Below the pieces are notes generated by a model. The model was not told the DNA's origin. It made no database searches and saw nothing but the letters and a program-made list of their open reading frames with translations. From Nonomuraea cavernae (GTDB lineage: Bacteria > Actinomycetota > Actinomycetes > Streptosporangiales > Streptosporangiaceae): a stretch of 64,000 nucleotides of DNA. The translations under genes and the position numbers were made by a program. Below, piece after piece: positions 59,428-64,000 of this stretch (positions are counted from its first letter, which is position 1; each line of letters opens with the position of its first letter). Location of the stretch: the NCBI RefSeq assembly GCF_014646355.1, contig NZ_BMNH01000006.1, positions 187,102 through 251,101 on the forward strand, in the 5' to 3' direction.

Positions 59428-60465
59428 TTATTCCGCGAGCGCGCAGTTGACCAGAACCGGCTCGTTGACCAGCGTCACCCCGAACTTCTCGCGGACGCCG
59501 TCGCGCACCTGGCCGGCCAGCGCCATCAGGTCGGCCGTGGCGGCCTGGCCGAAGGGGTTGGTCAGGGCCAGCGTGTGCTTGGTGGAGATGCGGACCGGGC
59601 CGAGGGTGTAGCCCTTGGGGTAGCCGGCCTGCTCGATCAGCCAGGCCGCGGGCACCTTGACGGCGCCGCCGGGCATGTCCCAGCGGGGGTGACCGGGCGC
59701 GCGGCTCTCCAGGTCGGCGGCCTCCTCGGCGCTCAGGATCGGGTTGGTGAAGAACGACCCGGCGCTGCGGGTGTCGGGATCGTCGGGGTCGAGCACCATG
59801 CCCTTGCCTCGGCGCAGCTCCAGCACTGCCTCGCGGGCGCGGGCCGGTGGGACCCGCTCGCCCAGCTCGACGCCGAGCTTTCCGGCCAGCTCCTGGTAGG
59901 CGATCGGAGCCGACACCGACGAGGTGTCCAGCGCGTAGGTCACGGCGAGCACCACGTGACGCGCGAGGTCACGCTTGAACGCGCTGGTGCGGTAGGCGAA
60001 CCCGCACTGCCTCGCCTCCAGGTCGACGACCTGCCGGGTCTTGCGGTCGTAGGCCCGCACGCACCTGATCGTCTGGGCCACCTCCTGGCCGTAGGCGCCG
60101 ACGTTCTGGATCGGCGTCGACCCGACCAGCCCGGGAATGCCCGACATGCACTCGATGCCGGACCACCCCTCGGCCACGGCGCGGACGACCAGCGCGTCCC
60201 AGTCTTCGCCGGCCTCGACCGTGACCAGCACCTCCTCGCCGTCACGGGAGACCGACACGCCCTCGGTCGCGACCCGGACGACCAGGCCGTCGAAGCCCTC
60301 GTCGGCCACCACCAGGTTGCTGCCGCCGCCGAGCACCAGGGTCGGCTCGGCCCGCCGATCGGAGTCGGCCACCAGAGAGACGAGTTGCTCGGCCGTGACG
60401 GCCTCGGCGAATCGGCGGGCGGGCCCGCCGAGGCCCAGCGTGGTGTACGGGGCGAGCTTCTGCAT
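59428..60465 (-). CDS. murB: MurB, UDP-N-acetylenolpyruvoylglucosamine reductase
   Basis: MurB reduces the enolpyruvyl group to lactyl in peptidoglycan precursor synthesis. The 345-residue FAD protein has LGLGGPARRF, the FAD segment VLGGGSNLVVAD, the catalytic serine in RSAGSFFTNPI and the glutamate in VNEPVLVN. ATG at 60465 was chosen over an ORF reading 54 bp longer. A 27-bp repeat from the upstream gene's end lies in the gap before it. Confidence 0.95.
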   Translation of the reverse strand: MQKLAPYTTLGLGGPARRFAEAVTAEQLVSLVADSDRRAEPTLVLGGGSNLVVADEGFDGLVVRVATEGVSVSRDGEEVLVTVEAGEDWDALVVRAVAEGWSGIECMSGIPGLVGSTPIQNVGAYGQEVAQTIRCVRAYDRKTRQVVDLEARQCGFAYRTSAFKRDLARHVVLAVTYALDTSSVSAPIAYQELAGKLGVELGERVPPARAREAVLELRRGKGMVLDPDDPDTRSAGSFFTNPILSAEEAADLESRAPGHPRWDMPGGAVKVPAAWLIEQAGYPKGYTLGPVRISTKHTLALTNPFGQAATADLMALAGQVRDGVREKFGVTLVNEPVLVNCALAE

Positions 60466-60500
60466 GCGCCCCAGCTTAGGAGATGCGCACCGGCCCCGGA

Positions 60501-60559
60501 GAGCCTGTGTGCGGCGCACCTCCAGCCCTAGTGAGCCTGTGTGCGGCGCACCTCCAGCC
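60501..60559 (-). repeat. Tandem copy of a gene 3' end (27 bp)
   Basis: 60501-60527 and 60533-60559 are identical 27-bp sequences, 32 bp apart. The right copy is the coding end (LEVRRTQA) of the GT-like gene; the left copy lies after its stop codon. Confidence 0.93.
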
Positions 60560-61529
60560 GGTCGCGGGGGACGACCAGCTCGCCGCGCAGGGCGCGCGAC
60601 AGCTCGAACCCGTCACGGGCGTCCTCGGGAGAGGCGCCCAGCGCCACCGACCTCCGCACCGCCATCAGGTCGCCGCTCAGCGCGGCCACCCGGCCGGGAG
60701 CGGCCTCACGCCAGTTGTCGCCGTCACGCTCGTACCCCATCCATCCGGCGGCCACCGCGCCCTCGTAGACCGCCGCGACGAGCGGGGTGATCGCGTCTCC
60801 GTCCAGCGTCACAAGGGTCTCCAGCAGTACGTGCACCTCTGAGGTGTCGAGCCGCATCAGCTTCGTACGGCTCTCGCCCCACGACGCCGTGCCGCCGTGC
60901 CAGGCGGGCCGCTCGGCCACGTGCCAGGCGATGACGCGCTCCGGATACTCCTCGGCCAGCTCGCGCAGCACCCGCCCAGCGCCGTCCACGTCGCCCAGGT
61001 CGAGAGCGAGGACGGCGGCGCTGGTGTGGTCCAGGACCGAGCGCAGCGACCGGCGTACGTCGTCGGGGCGCCCGTCGACGAGCACGCCCACGGTGATGGT
61101 GACGTCGGCGGTCTCCACCCGTTGCCGCTCGGTGTTGACGCCCAGGTCGTCGAGGCGGTTGGTGGCCAGGGTGCCGTCCCAGACGCGCTGGGCGTGCAGC
61201 ATGTCGTCGTCGGGGGTGCCGTGCTGGCCCGGGTCGCCCGAGAAGCCGAACTCGGCGGCCGGGTTGCCCCGCGCGCCCCCGGTGGCGGATCTGGCCCGGC
61301 CCGTGCCCACGCCCGTCGCGGCCCCGCCCGTGGAGCCGCCCGCGGCGTCACGACCCGCGCCCCCGCCGGCCGCGCCACCCGTGGAGTCACGGCCGGTACC
61401 GCTGGCGCCGGCCACCTCCTCGATCCGCGGCGGGAGCAGCCGGCCCGGCGGTGAGTCGTCGGTCACCGCCGAGACCGGGATCGAGCTCACCGTGGGCCAG
61501 ACCTTGACATCATGTGGGGCTTCAGTCAT
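60528..61529 (-). CDS. Glycosyltransferase-like protein with a Gly/Thr-rich N-terminus
   Basis: The 333-residue protein has a disordered, glycine-rich N-terminal third (about 30-105) with GGA/GG runs and then a domain that resembles a GT-A fold (VTITVGVLVDGRPDDVRRSLRSVLDHTSA landmarks, later YEGAVAAGWMGYERDGDNWREA). A definite DxD is not obvious. It lies between hadB and murB, so a wall or lipid glycan role is plausible but unproven. Confidence 0.7.
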   Translation of the reverse strand: MTEAPHDVKVWPTVSSIPVSAVTDDSPPGRLLPPRIEEVAGASGTGRDSTGGAAGGGAGRDAAGGSTGGAATGVGTGRARSATGGARGNPAAEFGFSGDPGQHGTPDDDMLHAQRVWDGTLATNRLDDLGVNTERQRVETADVTITVGVLVDGRPDDVRRSLRSVLDHTSAAVLALDLGDVDGAGRVLRELAEEYPERVIAWHVAERPAWHGGTASWGESRTKLMRLDTSEVHVLLETLVTLDGDAITPLVAAVYEGAVAAGWMGYERDGDNWREAAPGRVAALSGDLMAVRRSVALGASPEDARDGFELSRALRGELVVPRDRLEVRRTQAH

Positions 61530-61636
61530 AGGGACCCGCCTACCCTGGAGCCGCCGGCCCTATCACGGCATCAGCACGACACCCGGCACGACACCCGGCA
61601 CGGCAGGCACCCAGCGCGACATCCAGTGCGGCGCGG

Positions 61637-62065
61637 TCAGGCGAGCCGCACCACGGCCCGGGCCTTCGACAGCACCCGGGCGTCGCCCGACCTGGCCGTC
61701 AGGGCGACGACCACGCGCTTGTCGTCCAGCTTCTCCTCGATCACGCCGCTGACCGTGATCACGGCCCCCTGGTCGTCGTCGGGCACGACCACCATCGACG
61801 AGAACCGCACCCCGTAGTCGACGACGGCGCCGGGGTCGCCCGCCCAGTCGGTGACGAACCGGCCGCCCTGCGCCATGGTGAACATCCCGTGGGCGATCAC
61901 GTCGGGCAGCCCCACGGCCTTGGCGAACCGCTCGTTCCAGTGAATCTGGTTGAAGTCGCCGGAGGCTCCCGCGTACATCACCAGGTCGAGCCTGCGCACC
62001 GTGTAGTCGGCGGCCGGGATCTGCTGGCCGACCTCGACCTCGTCGTACTTCACCGTGGCTGTCAT
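61637..62065 (-). CDS. hadB: MaoC-type (R)-specific dehydratase, HadB-like
   Basis: The 142-residue hotdog protein carries the hydratase-2 motif GDFNQIHWNE, with the aspartate and histidine dyad, followed by GLPDVIAHGM. With HadA it forms a heterodimeric (3R)-hydroxyacyl-ACP dehydratase of fatty acid elongation. Start and stop overlap with hadA as TGATG. Mycobacterial rpmG-hadA-hadB has the same order. Confidence 0.9.
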   Translation of the reverse strand: MTATVKYDEVEVGQQIPAADYTVRRLDLVMYAGASGDFNQIHWNERFAKAVGLPDVIAHGMFTMAQGGRFVTDWAGDPGAVVDYGVRFSSMVVVPDDDQGAVITVSGVIEEKLDDKRVVVALTARSGDARVLSKARAVVRLA

Positions 62066-62514
62066 CAGGCCGCTCCTCCGCGCTCGACGATCGTGTTGTA
62101 GCTGACGCAGACCGGCTCGCCGGCCACGGTCGTGATGTCGCTCCTGACCGTGAGCAACTCGTTGCGGCCGGCGCTGCGGATGTCGGTGATCGTCGAACTG
62201 GTGACCAGCTCGTCTCCCGCGTAGATCGGCCGGTGGTACTCGAACCGCTGCTCGCCGTGGACCACCATGGCGAAGTTGAGGCCGAGGTCGGGATCGGCCA
62301 GCGCCTCGCCACCGCTCTGCAGGCTGAACGCGATGGGGAAGGTCGGTGGTGCGACCACGTCGGGGTGCCCGGCGGCCTGGGCTGCCTCCTTGTCGCGGTA
62401 GATCGGGTTGTGATCACCGATCGCCGCGGCGAACTCCCTGATCTTCACCCGGCTGACCTCGTACGGGGTCGTGGACGCGTACGTCCTTCCAACGAAGTCA
62501 CGGTTCAAGGCCAT
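62065..62514 (-). CDS. hadA: FAS1-type dehydratase domain protein, HadA-like
   Basis: The 149-residue hotdog protein has the N-terminal dehydratase fold but not the catalytic dyad at the usual place (GDHNPIYRDKEAA instead of GDxNPIHxxxxxA). This matches HadA, which supplies the substrate-binding half to HadB. It is the first gene of the had unit, downstream of rpmG. Confidence 0.9.
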   Translation of the reverse strand: MALNRDFVGRTYASTTPYEVSRVKIREFAAAIGDHNPIYRDKEAAQAAGHPDVVAPPTFPIAFSLQSGGEALADPDLGLNFAMVVHGEQRFEYHRPIYAGDELVTSSTITDIRSAGRNELLTVRSDITTVAGEPVCVSYNTIVERGGAA

Positions 62515-62672
62515 CTGTGCTCCCTCGCAGGTCCGCCGACGTTGGAGCAGACGCTAACAGAACAAGGTTCGGCTGTCGCCGGGGACCTCCGCGATTTTGC
62601 CCGCGCCGGGAAGGTGGACACGCGGCAGCGGGATGGGGAGACGAACCGCCGGAACGGAGTTCAGACACGACA

Positions 62673-62701
62673 AACCGGCGCCCACGGTCGGGACGCCGGT
62701 T
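62673..62701 (-). terminator. Terminator after rpmG
   Basis: AACCGGCG/CGCCGGTT forms a perfect 8-bp stem with a 13-base loop, about 50 bp after the rpmG stop, followed on the reverse strand by TGTCGTGTCTG. The rest of the 235-bp gap up to hadA contains no gene. Confidence 0.7.
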
Positions 62702-62753
62702 GTGCGATGTGAACCAGGCAGGTCCTGCCCGGCAAGACCGCGCTCGGGAAGAG

Positions 62754-62918
62754 CTAGCGGGTCTCGCGGTGCGCGCGGTGGCAGCGGCAGTTGGGGCAGT
62801 ACTTCTTCAGCTCAAGCCGATCCGGGTCGTTTCGCCGGTTCTTCCGCGTGATGTAGTTGCGGTGCTTGCACTCCTGGCAGGCCAGCGTGATCTTCGGCCT
62901 AACGTCGGTGGCAGCCAC
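62754..62918 (-). CDS. rpmG: 50S ribosomal protein L33
   Basis: The 54-residue product is a standard L33 ([18 protein letters not shown], then [14 protein letters not shown]). Both CxxC pairs are present (CQEC and CPNC), so it is the zinc-binding C+ form. GTG start. It lies downstream of tRNA-Met, a common actinobacterial arrangement. Confidence 0.96.
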   Translation of the reverse strand: MAATDVRPKITLACQECKHRNYITRKNRRNDPDRLELKKYCPNCRCHRAHRETR

Positions 62919-62960
62919 GTGGGAGTGCCTTTCTACGTTCGGGATTAGGACATGCCCCAA

Positions 62961-62979
62961 CTCAGGTCGACGACCTGAG
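62961..62979. promoter_or_regulatory. Palindromic hairpin between tRNA-Met and rpmG
   Basis: CTCAGGTCG-A-CGACCTGAG is a perfect 9-bp stem with a single-base centre, placed 10 bp after tRNA-Met. It may end the tRNA transcript or bind a regulator for rpmG. Confidence 0.65.
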
Positions 62980-62988
62980 AAAGGGCAG

Positions 62989-63062
62989 TAGCGGAGGCCG
63001 GACTTGAACCGGCGACACAACGATTATGAGCCGTTTGCTCTGCCTGACTGAGCTACTCCGCC
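62989..63062 (-). tRNA. tRNA-Met (CAT anticodon)
   Basis: Read leftward, GGCGGAG pairs with CTCCGCT as acceptor stem, the T arm contains GGTTCAAGTCC, and the anticodon loop CTCATAA gives CAT. The sequence lacks initiator features, so it is the elongator. CCA is not encoded. Confidence 0.95.
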
Positions 63063-63190
63063 TTTGAGCCGGACGAAAGCCCCGGCCCGTAGAGGATACC
63101 CGACCTGGGGAGCGCATACGAACTCCGCCTGGTCAGGTGAGGTGCTCCTAGTATGCCCCAAGAACACCCGACCACTGAAATCAACAACAA

Positions 63191-63220
63191 GAGCCCCACC
63201 TGAGATTCCCGGTGAGGCTC
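63191..63220 (-). terminator. Terminator after tRNA-Thr
   Basis: On the reverse strand GAGCCTCACC pairs with GGTGGGGCTC (one U-G pair) across a 10-base loop and is followed by TTGTTGTTG. It separates tRNA-Thr from tRNA-Met. Confidence 0.85.
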
Positions 63221-63231
63221 GTCCAAGCTGG

Positions 63232-63304
63232 AGCCCCCAAACGGAATCGAACCGTTGACCTTCTCCTTACCATGGAGACGCTCTGCCGACTGAGCTATAG
63301 GGGC
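63232..63304 (-). tRNA. tRNA-Thr (GGT anticodon)
   Basis: GCCCCTA pairs with TGGGGGC; the anticodon stem TCTCC/GGAGA encloses ATGGTAA, giving GGT. CCA is encoded at 63231-63229. Together with tRNA-Met and rpmG this is the standard upstream flank of the hadAB region. Confidence 0.95.
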
Positions 63305-63324
63305 CTGTCCGCGCTGCGGACAGG
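63304..63324 (-). terminator. Hairpin upstream of tRNA-Thr
   Basis: CCTGTCCGC/GCGGACAGG is a perfect 9-bp stem with a 3-base loop, touching the 5' end of the tRNA. It may end the leftward 67-residue gene or guide tRNA 5' processing. There is no T tract. Confidence 0.55.
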
Positions 63325-63371
63325 TGTAACCATACACGGGGTCCAGCCATGATGCGAACTTGTCGGGACGA

Positions 63372-63575
63372 CTATCCGACGGCCTCATAGCCCCGCTGCC
63401 GGGGCAGCTCGACGACCTCGCAGAGATCGGCGAGGTCGACGTGCCGGGCCACCTCGGCGACGGAGACGCAGTCGGCGACGAGCCACCCGTCACGGCGTAC
63501 GCGCAGCACCTGCCGCCCCGCGCGCACCACCGGGATCACCTCGATGCCACCCGTGCCCACCCATCGCCTGTCCAT
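63372..63575 (-). CDS. Small hypothetical protein
   Basis: The 67-residue frame (MDRRWVGTGGIEVIPVVRAGRQ start; ending LPRQRGYEAVG) has good codon use and is followed by a hairpin. It has alternating hydrophobic strands and no recognised motif. Its function is not known, and it could be a non-coding frame. Confidence 0.5.
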   Translation of the reverse strand: MDRRWVGTGGIEVIPVVRAGRQVLRVRRDGWLVADCVSVAEVARHVDLADLCEVVELPRQRGYEAVG

Positions 63576-63648
63576 AGCGGCACACAGTAGTCCTCGGGTC
63601 TCTCAATTTCCGAGACGTGACACGCGTTACAGCCATACCAAGACGGCC

Positions 63649-64000
63649 TCAGAGCCGGTAGAAACCGGCGAAGTCCCTGATCCGGCCGATCGGGTCGACC
63701 CGGACGACGGCTCCCGTCTCGGGGGCGTTGATCATCTTTCCATCACCCAGATAGATGCCGACGTGGTGGGTTTTGACTCGCTTTTTCGTGATTTTCCCGA
63801 AGAAGACTAAGTCGCCGGGTCTGGCGATCCGCACCCGGCGCATCTTCTGTACATGGTCATCGGTGTTACCCGGGCCCAGCACGTCCGCCCCGTGCGCCAG
63901 CGCGTACACCCACCGAGTGAAACCCGAGCAGTCGAGCCCCCGCGTGTCGGCCGCCGGGCAGGGTTTGATCCTGCCGGTGTAGCCCAGGCAGGTGCCCTTC
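63649..64000 (-). CDS. NlpC/P60 cell-wall hydrolase (5' end missing)
   Basis: The window holds the catalytic domain of a C40 peptidase that cuts peptidoglycan stem peptides. The nucleophile cysteine is in LDCSGFTRWVYA, the histidine in HHVGIYLGDGKM, and the third residue region is INAPETGAVVRV. The N-terminal portion lies beyond the window edge. A secreted wall-remodelling enzyme is expected. Confidence 0.93.
   Translation of the reverse strand, partial: KGTCLGYTGRIKPCPAADTRGLDCSGFTRWVYALAHGADVLGPGNTDDHVQKMRRVRIARPGDLVFFGKITKKRVKTHHVGIYLGDGKMINAPETGAVVRVDPIGRIRDFAGFYRL

Overview
The window is 64 kb of very GC-rich DNA from an actinomycete. Codon use is strongly G/C-ending, genes overlap by ATGA/GTGA/TTGA, GTG starts are common, and there is an actinobacterial hopanoid operon plus a tRNA-Thr/tRNA-Met/rpmG/hadAB/murB neighbourhood. 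My inference is a filamentous member of Streptosporangiales; no rRNA or housekeeping marker here settles the genus.

Layout. (1) 1-3450: a DHA2 exporter cut by the window edge, an alkyl-sulfatase-like metallohydrolase and an SDR. (2) 3464-11984: a seven-gene, leftward, translationally coupled hopanoid operon in the order hpnC, hpnD, hpnE, prenyl diphosphate synthase, squalene-hopene cyclase, an HpnG-IspH fusion, hpnH. It runs from farnesyl diphosphate to squalene, hopene and adenosylhopane, and carries its own MEP-pathway reductase. (3) 12245-16098: a polysaccharide deacetylase and a divergent MGDG-synthase-type glycosyltransferase, then two coupled DMT transporters. (4) 16098-20979: a divergent PRPP synthase, a nucleotidyltransferase, a decayed PaaI thioesterase, SDR relics, and a TetR-controlled azoreductase/SMR/DinB group with two clear operators. 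(5) 21161-26964: a complete five-gene Opp-type ABC importer. (6) 27084-35049: ABC-F, DJ-1/PfpI, APC permease, VapBC, lipB, PspC, and an AraC/NmrA pair. (7) 35142-40319: uppP followed by a 4.3 kb island with YbaB, ESX-like and YbaB proteins and a 987-residue type-VII-associated toxin-like protein ending in an HD phosphohydrolase domain; a copy of the uppP 3' end closes the island. (8) 40328-47691: MFS/ArsR, hrpB, SPFH and amidase genes. (9) 47745-53966: two aldehyde dehydrogenases and deoC, split by a 2.8 kb island (AI-2E-type transporter, YihY) that is bounded by copies of the deoC 3' end. (10) 54112-64000: ECF sigma and partner, LuxR-type ATPase regulator, a manganese (yybP-ykoY) riboswitch with its TMEM165 exporter, murB, a glycosyltransferase-like gene, hadAB, rpmG, two tRNAs and an NlpC/P60 hydrolase cut by the window edge.

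The most unusual recurring signal is duplication of gene 3' ends. Copies of the 3' ends of uppP, deoC and an SDR gene bound cargo segments, and short tandem copies follow pspC and the glycosyltransferase-like gene at 60528. The deoC case is especially clear: the relic tail still overlaps the start codon of the aldehyde dehydrogenase, so the ancestral deoC-ALDH junction can be read directly. No integrase or transposase is visible in any of these segments. A second theme is in-frame minisatellites (9, 12, 15, 30 and 60 bp units) inside several coding regions.
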